A stretch of DNA of 64,000 nucleotides from Membranipora membranacea (lineage: Eukaryota > Bryozoa > Gymnolaemata > Cheilostomatida > Membraniporidae). The notes under the pieces were generated by a model. The model saw only the letters and a program-made list of their open reading frames with translations. It searched no databases and was not told where the DNA came from. The stretch covers positions 22,878,001 to 22,942,000 of the forward strand of contig OU612073.1 in assembly GCA_914767715.1 (NCBI GenBank), written 5' to 3'. Shown here piece after piece: positions 11,072 to 23,142 of the stretch. Position numbers and translations under genes: made by a program. The stretch's first letter is position 1. Every line of letters begins with the position of its first letter.

Positions 11072-13266
11072 CTGAAAGAAGTTTTTATACAAGCTGCCAT
11101 GTCTTTTATAACGCAGCTAGCAAATATATCCTGGAATGCTTGGTCAGACCTGGTTGTATTTATAGAAAAGAAAGAGAGAAAGGGAGGGTGTCATATTCTG
11201 GAGTTGTCTTAACTATACTTGATGCGAGACAACTCCCTATTTCCTATAACTCTGTAGGCACAGTGTTGCCTGTGCACATTCCTTTTGAAGCTGTATCCTG
11301 TTTGGAGCAAGAAGCGAAAAGACTACAGGCCCGCCCTGCCTCCCCGCGCACCCGCTAGTTTCAGTATTGCGCAGATATTTTGAGTTTGTGGGTTGTACTT
11401 ATATTGTCTTCATAGGTTTCCAACTGCTAGGAAGTTTTTGCAAAATGGCATGAGAGGGAAACTCCGGTAAATGATTTTCTTCAATTCTTGCCCTCTTGGG
11501 GGTTGGTAAAGGAACCCCCTAAGCTCATATCAGTGTGTTCAAGTACTACTAGTAAAGCAGTAGGACTTTAAGATGGGTTGGGCCATTCATTTTTTCACTT
11601 GGCACAAATTATGACTTGTGATTTTACGGTCAGTTACTGCATCACAAGTACCCAATGTATTAGTTACGTTACTTGTGGAAAGAAGTAAGTTTTTCTCTTT
11701 ATCTCCTTGCTTGTAAGGTGTACTGCCTCCATGTTGGCAGGCAAGAAGACCCTGCACACCCAGTGTATGAGTTTCAATCGCTATACATGCATGCCTTTAC
11801 GTGCACGCCAACAAAGGTGTAACAGTTAGGATTACATTAGAAGTCAATTTTCATTTTGCTTTTTGGTAATGTTGTTTTATTGGGATAGAAAATTCGCTAC
11901 ACATTCACAGAGACATGATTTTGTTGTATTTCCTTGCCGATAATAGATGAAACTGTGTTAGAACTAGACATAAATCAAGCAACGACCATAACATTTCAAT
12001 ACCTCTATGCAAACAGAAATATGAGTTCAAGCACACGATTGACTAGATAGAGAGTTCACATAAAATAATAAAAGCACAATGCTTCAGTATTTTGTAGAAA
12101 AAGACGAGAATACAGTCCATGGTAAAAAAAATTGAGTGCCAAAGTAATGGTAGATAAGTTAGGTTTAGTAAAGTTGTCACCAGTTACATGTTTAAAACAC
12201 TGATAATGAAATAGAGTAGAAAGTAAAACTAATCATTGCAATCATTCCACTCCTGATCCTAGCAGTCAGTCTCACATGAGTCCTTAGTGAAGTTTAGCAC
12301 GCATGCTTATCGCTCGTGTGCACCAAAAAGGTTTCCAAAAACCAGTAAGACAGATATGTGATCTATCTCCCAGGAGGAATCATTTTCCATATTTTGCAGC
12401 CAATAAAAGCATACCAACAATATACAGTGGCGTTTTATCATGTTTCCATTGCGCACACTATCATTTGGGGGTAAACAGTAGTCCACTTGCAGTTTTGAGA
12501 TCTCCAGTTGGACTCCGAAGAAGTGGTGACCGGTTCTTCTGCAAAATGAAACAACAATATCAGTGAACAGACAATGGATGGTCTTTATCCTTTAGGAGAG
12601 AAACTAACATTTATGGAATTCAAACAAAAATACTCAAAACCTGCCCACATAGTATTGGAATTGTTATCTCATGTAAAAGAAAAGACAATTTCTTAAGCTA
12701 CTGCTGCCGGGCAGGGACATGGGTGCTCATCATACTCAGGACACTATATTGAGCGTTAGCTTGGATCACCATTCAATGTCATGCCGCAACCTCAATAACC
12801 TGCCTCACTTATGTATAGGGTGTCCTTTGAAAGTTTATCATTAGGTGCTCATTAAATACTGTATAGCTCAAAGATAAGTAATTGAGGCTTTCATCTCAGA
12901 ATTGTCACTCATTTTTTTGCTGAAAAAGTTACTCAAAATCAGGGAGTGTTATCAATGGTCAATTCCATTATCTTTTCAAACATCACCATGATAAAAAGTC
13001 ACCGAGTTCATTGTTTTCATACTCTGATTTTGACGATTAGTTTGAGCAAATTATAAGCCAATTCGAAGATTAGAGTCTCAATTAGTCGAAGTGTAAGTAT
13101 ATAACAAATGATTCCAACATGCATCAAGAAAGGATCACCCACAGTAGTGCGCAGTAAACTACCGAAGACAGAAAAGTCTCATGATCTTTGCAAGAGCTAT
13201 GGTTATGACACTGTACAACATTGTGAGGCAAAGAGTTTTGAATGAAACACAATTTTTAAGACCTAC
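11072..13266. other. no supported gene
   Basis: No exon with convincing splice sites and no recognisable domain. Short open frames at 11140-11358 and 12303-12566 lack support. No obvious mobile-element ends were seen. Confidence 0.35.
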
Positions 13267-13818
13267 CTGCCACTTCTGGGCATACTGTCCCATCTCTTCA
13301 GCCAGTTTAATGCTCCCGGAACGGTTCAGATGACTCCATCCATCGCGAATTCACAGCGACTGTAAGTGAAACGCTCATGATGACCTAAAACAGAAAAATA
13401 TGAGTGATTCAGCAAAGAGTCAGTACCAGCAGTCAGGCAAGCTACTGTCCCAGCTCCTGAACAACTCGCTGACACACAGATGTACTCCAGGTGGCATGGA
13501 AACATTTAGAGCACACAACCTGTCGTAAAGTTCCAGAACTGATGCAATTTTGCTAGCCAGGTCATTTGTTCCAACATGCACTAAAATAAGTTTATGCCTG
13601 AGTTTTAAGTTCTCCAACACCCACTCAGCTACACTTCCTACCCCCCTTCCAGGCAAGGAAACAACCTCCAAATCACACCTAACATCTCCAACATACTTGA
13701 CCAAAGAATCCCCTACAACAAGAACAGCAGACTCGCTGCCGCTATAAACAGGCCCTCTTACCATCTTGATGAACAGCCTGTAGTAAAAACTACTGAGTAA
13801 AACTCGATTACTATTCAC
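13267..13818 (-). pseudogene. SGNH/GDSL-esterase-like fragment, copy 3
   Basis: The reading frame from ATG at 13764 down to 13420 carries SGNH-hydrolase blocks: VLVVGDSLVKYV (block I, GDS nucleophile region) and LVHVGTNDLA (block III, GxND). It stops at a TGA where the neighbouring copy has a Ser codon, just after CWY. A further exon-like block, 13384-13267, follows with acceptor CTGTTTTAG and donor GGCAG|GTAGGT. It carries a degraded block V (DGWSHLNRSGS, where the family has DG-x-H). The catalytic layout is therefore present but broken by a stop and a frame problem. Such esterase domains occur in host genes and in LINE ORF1s; I cannot tell which this is. Confidence 0.55.
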
Positions 13819-14348
13819 AATAAATGGAAGGTGACAAGTTATAGAATATATAATTGACTTAGCTGTAAATGTGAAGGTGTGAAAATATCAGTGTATTCAC
13901 TACGAGGATCAAATCGATTATGAAGAGAGGTGGTCATTCCAGGACTTATGTACTTGTTCACAGACTCCCCTTGTAGGTAGCATTGGGATTATTTGTTGTT
14001 TTATGACCTATGTTGAAGGTATCCAGATTGGTAAAGGTAATCATTGGATTATTTCATAAACCCGCAACATCTGACAATAGGCTCAAGTATGAGTTTGCAC
14101 AGCTTCGAATATCATAAAGGAAGATGAATTCACCATTATGATTGAAATAGACAAGTCTGGTTGCTTGGTTGCTGATGGATTTTCTTTCGTAACAGTAAGA
14201 ACTAGAAAACTGCATTATTTTCTCATGTCATTAGGTTTTTTTAATATGAAGAAGGCCGATGCGTTTCAAACTCCGCATCAGAGACAGTGATCAAGTCTAA
14301 AAATGGTAGAGTATTGGCAACAGGGGGTTAAACTATAAACTTACTTAC

Positions 14349-14537
14349 CGAAACTGTCACTGGCAGGCTTCGCCAAGATGACACCTTCTTTCTGAACAAT
14401 GTTTCATCACTTCGGTGAGGTCTTGGTGGAGGTATCCTTAGTGGAGGGAACTCAATCAATTCGGCCACAGCAGGTGCTGACATCGACAGCGGTGGTGAAT
14501 CCAGAACTGGTGTTTGTAGCAGCACACGTTTGAGACT
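14349..14537 (-). CDS. candidate 63-codon Pro-rich exon
   Basis: A symmetrical exon of exactly 189 nt, open throughout, between acceptor CTGCTGTTTCAG and donor TTTCG|GTAAGT. It is rich in Pro and Ser (FPPLRIPPPRPHRSDE) and ends KKVSSWRSLPVTVS. It lies between two SGNH-like copies on the same strand and may be part of the same gene or array. No domain is recognised. Confidence 0.45.
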
Positions 14538-15243
14538 CTGAAACAGCAGAAATAATAATAAATAATGGTAAATCATCAACCTTAATACAGGCATGCATAT
14601 GTTCTCAGTCTTTTGGTGAAAATAATGAGTCTCAATCTATGATATGAGCCACAGTAATAACGTAAAAGTTGCTTCATAAAATATATCTGGTCACACACAT
14701 CAACTAACCCGAAAACTCAGATAGAAAACATATTGCATGAGGATAGATAAAGTGATTTCAATCTTTTGGGACAAATATGTCCAAACTTCAGCGCCATATA
14801 GCGTCATATAGAGAGAACAAACGACTCCATATACTTATATCATACACTCACATATATGTGTATATGTAGCACATACATATATCGTAAAATAGGATAGTTC
14901 AATTACAATAACCTCTTCCACTCCCTACTGATATAACTAAACTTCCCTATAACACAACCCTTGACTCACAAAACTGACATTACTGAATTTCTTTCAAAAG
15001 CTAGATCCCAATAAAAAATCAGCACCTTTTTTCGCCAGTATTCTAGTCTCCAGTATTCTAGCCACTATTTCGCAAGATAACTGTCACACGCACACACACA
15101 CATGTCAATCCACTTCAGAAAGGTAGTTATACCCAATCATAAAATATATTGAGCACCAGCATTAGGGACATTAATAAATGTCTTCAATAAATTCAAGTTA
15201 GAAAAAACCATCAATACCATCCCACCAACTAATACAGCTATGG

Positions 15244-15528
15244 TCAAATACTGTAAAATATAAATGTAAAGCTCACCACATGCCCCTTAGCGTAAGACGC
15301 AATCTCAACAGCCAGGTAGTAACTCTCATCTCTGTTCAAGTGTAATCCATCTCTTCCAAACAGACGTCGGTCACTACTAAAGCGGGAGCGGTGATCTAGA
15401 ACAGAAATGTTAGAGCACGAGAGCAATCTGTTTAACTCTGTCACGTTTCTATTGAACCTAACTAACTGAGCAGCAGAGAGTGAGTACCAACAGTTAGAAA
15501 ACAAGTTCTTCCTCCTCCTAAACAACAT
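15244..15528 (-). pseudogene. SGNH/GDSL-esterase-like C-terminal exon, copy 2
   Basis: An open frame of 94 codons with the C-terminal half of an SGNH hydrolase: CWYSLSAAQLVRFNRN, then LDHRSRF, then block V LFGRDGLHLNR with the catalytic Asp/His pair. A possible donor, CATGTG|GTGAGC, lies at 15277. The N-terminal GDS block is missing here, so alone it cannot be an active enzyme. It overlaps copy 3 around the shared CWY motif, showing the two derive from one ancestral sequence. Confidence 0.5.
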
Positions 15529-15839
15529 ACTAATGCAGAGCTAATTAGTCATAGAATACAATAGGTCTGGTAACTCAGCAAAGATCAAACCAAGCTGGTA
15601 TACATAATATAATCAACTCTGCCAAATGTTATCCATTACCTTTAGAAACTTAAGCGGGTACCAAAAGCTGATCAACATTGGATTAATTAGAACTCCACCT
15701 TTTTTCATATTTTCCTGTTTCCAGCTGTCAGGCTCACATCCTGTAGGTTTAAGATTTGTTTTAAGATTATTGGCATTTTTACTTGGGTATGTAACACCAC
15801 ATCTTGTGAAAGTGACCAAAACAAGGTAGTTACATCCCG

Positions 15840-16110
15840 GCGCAAATAACCCTCAGTTTCAGGACATGCTGTGCCATCTCTACAGCTAGGCAGATGCTCC
15901 CAGAGCAGTATAGATGAAGCCCTCGATTGCAAATGTACCACGGTTGTTAGTGAAACACTCTTGTTAGCCTGGAACAAAAGAAAGTCAGATTTGGCAAACA
16001 GTTGTACTAAAAAAAGTATTTGCGCTCCCCTAAGTTCTCCCACACACACTGAGCTACACTCTATACCCCCTCCCATGCAATGAAATAATCTCCAAACCGC
16101 ATCAAACCTC
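15840..16110 (-). pseudogene. SGNH/GDSL-esterase-like fragment, copy 1, decayed
   Basis: Nucleotide similarity to copy 3 runs through the GDS-to-GTND interval (about 15995-16110), but the frame is broken by stops. After an acceptor-like TTTTGTTCCAG, a block reads RGLHLYCSGSICLAVEMAQH, matching the block V region of the other copies with the Asp replaced (IEGLHL). It is a dead copy. Confidence 0.45.
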
Positions 16111-18931
16111 TAACATACTAAATTTGTATGTATAAGAGGAACCCGTTTTTGTTCTTGCTAGAGTCTGCCCCATGGTGAATTAGTGATATCAGCTGAAATA
16201 GAGATGGATTGCAATTATAAGCTGCATATGATGGAAAAGAAAGGCAATGATACCAAATCGAGGTGTTACAATAACTACACACAAGACATAAGCCTTGAAC
16301 TGTGATGCAGACTCTTGATGAACAGTTGTAATAGAGACTACTGAGCAAAACAGGTGACAAGTTATAGAAATTAAATATGACTGAGCTGACATTTTACCCA
16401 GAAAGCATTGCGTCTGGCCAACTTCATCATCCTTTCCTTGGTTTTAGCCTACGGTCAGCTCCGCTGACATTGGATTCAGTTTATGTTTATTCCAAAATAC
16501 ACTCAAGGATCAGGGATGTAGCCTAATGTAGGATGTTCTCTGGAATATAGATTGAGGAAAAATGTACAGATCGTTTTGAAAACTTACCGATACAATGAAA
16601 TCATCTGTTATGACACCAAACAGGGAAATACCGCCTAACTCTCCCTGCATAGTGACCTAGAACATTCTACCAATAACCACAGTTACTCTCCAGTAGTTTC
16701 ACTCTTCTTCTACACTGTAATTTGTGAATGTACATTGCTCAATGCTATCCCTTTTTCTTCATGTCCCTTTCTAGAGATAACAGATGTGAATAATGATCAT
16801 CTGCAACATTGCCATAGTTGTTACACATCATGTTGCCAGCTTTGTAAAGCAAACTAAAGCACATTGGACTCCATGAGGGGCTGTACAATGTTGAGATTCG
16901 TATGTTCAATCAATTGTTATTTAATGAAGAAAAGGGTCAGTATAATATTGCATATAGGTATCTTGTCAAAACCAATGGTGGAAAAAAGAATAAGGCTTAA
17001 GCTAGTCATCTACTAGTTATTAATTATGCATATTGAGCAGACCTACTCAATGTTTGTCCAATCCAACCCTTGATCTTGGAGGGCAAGTTAAACTTATTAA
17101 ATAATCCAAACCTGACTAGATAAATTTGAATATTTGGCAAAGTATACATGGTTGTAACAAGGAGTAAAAAACTCCTTGGTTGTAACTCCAGATACCTACT
17201 ATGAGCTAGAGGTCCTGAGAGAGTCCTCTTAACTCCTTGCTTGAACAGTCCAACTAGTGTATTGTGATGTTTAATAGAAGAAATCAGGTCGTGGAGCGAG
17301 TAGCAGAACCCCATCATCCAGTCCTTGGGTCACTCCAGGCACTCATTTCTGTGGTTGTCTATCCATCCATCAACACTGTCACTAGCCTACATCATACAAT
17401 CATCATTATTCATTGAAGAATAATAAGATAATAATATAGAATCACAGAAGAGAAGTGATTCTTCCGATTCTTCCGATAGGTTGATCGCCGTCGGAGTAGT
17501 TGTCTCCTTTCAAGGGCGATATGCTGTGTAGTGATAACAGAGTGAGACTTGATTATCTGGATGTAAATAACAGTATATCAGTCATCGGAGATGTAACAGT
17601 TAGGTATTTTGTATAGCTTCACAGCCACGACTCGCAAGGGATCAATTCAAGGAGGGTTTTGGCGTCACATTCACAATCGCAGGGTTTTCAGCAGTGGGTT
17701 GTTAACATATAAGGGGAGGATAAGGAGAAATTGACAGACAACTTTTGTTAGTAATCTGGGACAACACTGTAGGGGTTTCCAGTGGATTATCAGACACCAG
17801 GCCACACCACACTCGGGACCAGATCAGGGCAACAAGTCCTTGCCCATACACTAAAATCAACCACAACAGGGCGCCGGGAGCCGAGCACGGGGAAGGGGGC
17901 TTGGTGCCCTCGAGAAAACGGCAACAAATGCACAATCGAAACAGCACTGAGTACTTGTTTCATGAGTTGGTAAATATTTTTGGAGTTGAGTAAGACGAGA
18001 GCAACAAATTATAAACGGAGTAGGATGGCTAATATACAATGAAATAGGACAGTCCAGTATGTCGATGAGAGTAGTCAGTGGTGTGAGTCATAAGTCAGTA
18101 AACAATATCATGAGTCATCAGTAGTACAATAACGATCAAAGTGAGAAAGATATATCTTAATTTATACAGTACCATAGCTCCATATGCACATCATTCTTGA
18201 CCTTTATATCACTGATACCAGAGAATATCTTTCTTGGCTACTATGAGCAGATTAACCAAGATTTCCATGTCATTAAAGGGATAGAGAGACTTGAATTATA
18301 TACTTTCTTGCAAAATTCAAAATGGAGATTTTGAATATATCAACGAGTCCACTTTTTTTTAAACTGGTCACATACCAAAACTTCGCGGGCCTATAGACAC
18401 ACCCAGCAAGAAGCAATAATATAATGGCTCATGAAACTCAAACAATATCAGTTTTATTAATGTATTACTAATTGCCATCAATACACAACACCACAATATA
18501 ACAGAGGGGTTACTAATAGAGAGATATAATAAGCACACATTTAAGAGGTCAGGATTTGTTGTGAGGTAAAGTTAGAAAACATCAGAGTTGTTTCTTCACA
18601 TGAGCCCGGCAGAATAAAATGAAAACGGGGCATTAAGACTCAGACCTTGCGCCTGCTATACAACCAGAGACAAATATTTGAGTAAAGTTTAATTTGCAGT
18701 TTGTAATCCAATGGCATCCATGATTGTACTCATATTGCTTAATCATGCTATTGTCGGTCAGCCTGGTTAAATTTGATGCGCCATGCGTTTGAAAGTATCT
18801 TGATTACTAATATGATGTATTTGCATCACCTAAGTTTTATTTATTTTCAGTAGTAGGATCATAAATGACAAAATTGACTAAAAAGATTCCTGTCTAAATT
18901 ACTCGATGCTTTATGTAATGATACTCTATGT
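16111..18931. other. no supported gene
   Basis: The open frames at 17024-17317 (-) and 17702-18039 (both strands) have no recognisable domains. The 16110-16400 part resembles flanking sequence of the SGNH copies. No RNA gene is seen. Confidence 0.35.
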
Positions 18932-19476
18932 CAGCCATGCCCAAACTGTGTCTCTAGAGACACAATGTCTCTTTGCATGATTTTTGGTGTCTCTTTGGCC
19001 TGTTACAGAATTCTACATTTTGATCAAATGTTGCAGTACATGAGAGCTATCCCATTCTTTCCAAAAAAGTTTTAAAACTCATGACGCTCTTTGGCAGCAC
19101 ATATTTATGTGAGAGCCTCTTCAGTAAATTGAATTTCATCAAGAACAAGTATCGCTCAATGCTCACTGAGTAACATACATGACAGCTTCTAACTATAGCC
19201 GGCTCCAAAAGAGAAGTAGATTTTACGTCTCTAATCAGAGAGAAAGGACAATTACACGAGTCCCACTAACCAAACTGTTACTCTCAATCTCTTGCTCTCA
19301 TATACTTCAACTGGGGATGATTGTGTAATTTACATTGTTCCAACTGATTTTATCCTATTCAAACTGTGTGGAATGAAATAAATATATATCATTATAGTTA
19401 CACCGAAAACAGTGTCTCTTTGTGTGGTGCAGTTTTTGATTTGGTCTCTTCACAATAAAAAGTTTGGGCATCCCTG
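18932..19476 (+). mobile_element. internally deleted hAT transposon with transposase C-terminus
   Basis: The ends CAGCCATGCCCAAACT and, inverted, AGTTTGGGCATCCCTG are flanked by an exact 8-bp duplication, CTCTATGT (18924-18931 and 19477-19484), as expected for hAT insertion. Inside, 19060-19172 encodes a recognisable hAT C-terminal dimerisation segment (FGSTYLCESLFSKLNFIKNK, then YRSMLT) that runs into a stop. Related decayed reading continues to about 19270. The N-terminal zinc finger and catalytic region are gone, so the copy cannot move itself. Confidence 0.85.
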
Positions 19477-20444
19477 CTCTATGTAATGCCACAGAGGTCA
19501 GAGAAATATTCAGATTTTGTACACACTACCAATAACTGAATGCGAACAGCTCAACAATTCGACTTCGTACTTCTTGTAATGATGTGAAAGATCTTTGTAA
19601 TATTTTAAGCAATGAATCGGACCAGATTAAACATTAAAGTTGTTTACAGGTTTTCCATAAAATACTCTGAAATTAATATTAGTCGGTAAAAAAACCTGCT
19701 GACTAGCGTATAATTAGAGATTTTTGGTACTTTTAACACTTTCTAAAAGCTACGAAAGCAGTAATAACTCAGGTTTGAATTAAAAGCTTGAAGGTTACCA
19801 TAAATAGTAACAGTGATACTTAAGTTTCTTCTCCCCTAGCTGCAGGAGAGAAGAAGCTCAAAAGAGAATCAGATGGTTAAAAATAGAAGAATAATACGAA
19901 CCTGGCACACTCTCCAGCCTTCTGCATATCCATTATTTCATCAAATCGCTCATTCAGTTCGATTTCACTTTTTAGAGTATTGTGTTGAATTGTTACAACT
20001 CATGAATTTTATAATACAATGTAATAATACAAGCTTTGAGTCAATTGTTTTGTATATAGATGTATGGCAAAAACCAAGATAGATGTATCTATGGAGGTAT
20101 CCAGCACATGCAACAACAACAGTCCTATCATTCTCATTGTTAAATTAATGACCGGGTAACCTAATGAATTGATATGAAGGTGTAATCAGAACTCGGTGGC
20201 ACCACTCAAGGTTGTTTAGTAGGTCGCTCACAGTATATGTCTAAGCCAACAACTGGCAACTTTGATTTTTCATTCTGCCAATGACAATGTTTTAATTTGT
20301 TGGCAAATGGGAAAGTGATAAAATTGATGATATGATTTTAAAATATCCAAAACCTGAAAGAGCATATCATAATTAGTGGATCTACAAGTTATCATGGGAC
20401 TGCTGCAATAAATAGCCAAGATGCAGCCAACAACAGTTGCAATA
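19477..20444. other. no gene seen
   Basis: AT-rich with no exon, repeat end or RNA gene recognised. Confidence 0.4.
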
Positions 20445-20874
20445 CCCCCTTAATCACCAGGTTGTATATAACCATCATTAAAACAAAAGCACATTTTCAA
20501 TTTTGCTGCAGCCTTGAAAACTGGTTTCGGATGTTATTAGAGATCTGATTTCTTATGGTGACCTTTTATTGACCCTTCAATCGCATAACACCAGTTTTCA
20601 ATGGTCTGAGTGTGTCGACTTTTTAAGTTTCGATTTTAGTTTCATAAAATAGTTTTTATTAGGTTCTATAGCGTGCAAATATCAAATATCCTCAAAAAAT
20701 TTTGAAATACTGGAAAAAAGATTTGGTCATTGATGGTGTCAACTCAAAGCCACCATAAAAAAATCAGAAATCTAAGAACATCGAAGACAGATTTCGAGGC
20801 GGCAGCAAAATTGAAAATGTGCTTTTGTTTTAATGATGGTTAACAACAGCCGGCGGCAAGGTGATATAAGGGGG
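20445..20874. mobile_element. TA-flanked foldback MITE, about 430 bp
   Basis: Begins CCCCCTTAATCACC and ends with the imperfect inverse GGTGATATAAGGGGG, each bounded by TA (20443-20444 and 20875-20876), the Tc1/mariner-type target. Deeper arms pair too: 20470-20508 is the reverse complement of about 20803-20842. No coding capacity. Confidence 0.75.
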
Positions 20875-20879
20875 TATCA

Positions 20880-21640
20880 ATCCTTATGCAGACACTGTGG
20901 ACTGGTGATTACCAACACTGTATTTAAGCATAAGTAACATCACAAAGTCACCTGGATGCATGCTAGATCCAAGCACTGGCACCTATTAGATTATGTGATC
21001 ACCAAGAGAAAAGATCAAAATGATATCAAGGACACCAGAGTTATGAGAGGGGCTGACTGTGGGACAGACCATCAGATGGTCAGGGCTATGGTGACTCTTT
21101 CAGTCAGGAAGACTCACAGGAGAACAAAGGCAAAGCCACTGAGCAGAATAAACACAAGTAAAATCAAGGATAAGGAAACAAAGGCCCAGTTGGAAAAAGA
21201 AATGGACAGAGCACTGATAAACTGTTAACTTGAACATTTATAGATGTAGAATTGCAGTGGAAAACTCTTCAGAAGATAGCGTATGAAACAGCAACAAAGT
21301 CTGTGAGAAGCCTAAGCATAAACACCAAGACTGGTTTGAAGAGACAGATAAACAGCTGGCTGATCTACTATAACAGCGGAACAGTATGAAAAATGATATG
21401 CTCCAGACAAACACACGCTCAAACAAGAGTAAATACATTGCTGGAAAGAGCAAGCTTCAGCAGTACACGAGGAAGTTGAAATCGGACTGGTGGGAGGCAA
21501 AGGCTGAAAGTCTACAACATGCAGCTGATAACAATGATAAATGAAGTCTATCTGATGTGGAGAGACATCAAACCGGATACTTGGCAGACTGCAGCTAAAG
21601 ATCGAGCTGCATGGAGAACTATGATCCGGAGACCATAAAA
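20880..21640 (+). mobile_element. RTE/BovB-like LINE fragment (endonuclease C-terminal part)
   Basis: The reading includes RSKHWHLLDYVITKRKDQ and GADCGTDHQMV, typical of the C-terminal half of the apurinic endonuclease of RTE-like LINEs, where TDH is near the catalytic end. Further decayed frames continue to about 21640 (KDRAAWR-type motif). Stops and frameshifts are frequent and no reverse transcriptase follows. It is a dead fragment abutting the TA-flanked MITE. Confidence 0.7.
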
Positions 21641-23142
21641 TAGAACAGTCATCGTCGACCCGACGGACTGCTTATGGTGATGATATCAGCGTAAAACATC
21701 ACACACAAAAAGAACATGTAAAAAACAACCTGCATAGTACTCCTTTACTAATATTGCATAAATCAGTAGCTCTTTTTTTCAATATTTTACTATAGTTTGG
21801 GATCCAAGCCTGAGTGTGCCATTTTAATATAGACTACATCTTTGGATGAATTTCAGCCGTGAATCAAATTTCTAAATTAGGACCCTGTGCTTCTCTTCTT
21901 GGCCACATCATTAAAAACCATAAATATCGATACCTAACATGAAAAAACACAGAAAATCAGGACAAGGGGTTGGTTAAAATTGAAGGTGTAAAATCAAACT
22001 CGGGGAAAATAGATGCCAAAATCAGAATTGAGGCAGCACTAGTCAAATAAATGAAAAATCATGACATCACTACTATCAAGCGCTAGATCTTGCAATCGCA
22101 GGTTTGAAAGATTGCTTCTCTCAGCAGGGTGACTGTAAATATCATTATTGAAAGGATTCTAACAATCAGCCTACTGATTCGGACATTATCATATGAGCCG
22201 AAGGTTTCAGATCTGCGATCTGAACATGATCTGTTCCAGGATACTGTATCACTGCTACATACAAAGTGAGAGAATGGCGTATAAATGGAAAAAATTGTAC
22301 ACCCAAATTTATAACATTCATAAGGAATGCTGCTGTTGATGCCAGCCAGAAATGCTGCTAGCGAACTTCATTCACAGCAGGGGGCCATACCGGAAGACGA
22401 TTGGACCTTACTAACAGTGATGGAACAAAACTTTTAATTTCAATAAAGATGCAGACTGACATAGCGAATGCAGTACACTGTGATAGCTGCGAATAATGAC
22501 TACGAGAATAACAATATTGATAACTGTGAGGCGTGAGAGATTTTTTTCCGATGACCAGTGTCAACGAGCTAAAATACATTTTTGGGTTGGTTCTGTTCTG
22601 TTCCGCACTGTTGAGATGTTTCATGCACTCGAGCACAAAATTTGTTACATACATATTACATTTTATTTACAGCCTAGACGTAACATTGTTAGGAAAAATA
22701 ATCATAACCAATTAAGAGTTTGTCTTTTCATATAATACAATAGGAAATATCTTTTTTGGGACATGCTATGGTGTATTTTTATAGCGGCACTCTACTTACC
22801 CAGTGTATATCAAATAGACGACACAAGTTATCCCATAACAGGGGTAATTTGTGTCCCTGAACCTCTGTTATATAAGTGGTGCCATCACATTTTGTGAACT
22901 TACACGCATGTGCATTAATCTAATCTTAAGTGTCACCAGCAGCTTTTTCTTACAACCTTTATAATTAGTGATTGCAATACAATCAATCAATCAATCAATA
23001 GCCAACACATTCATCTACATCCAAGAAGAGTTTAGCCACGATTCATCGAAGTAGTAATCAAAGTTTGTCATATATGGCATACACAGTCTTCTTGTTTGAA
23101 AATTATTAGTAGTGATTTCTCTTCCAGCAAATATCAATGCCT
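21641..23142. other. no gene seen
   Basis: Holds small open frames on both strands without domains. The 3' untranslated region of the PUSL1-like gene should lie in the right-hand part on the minus strand; no clear poly(A) signal close to the stop was found. Confidence 0.35.
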
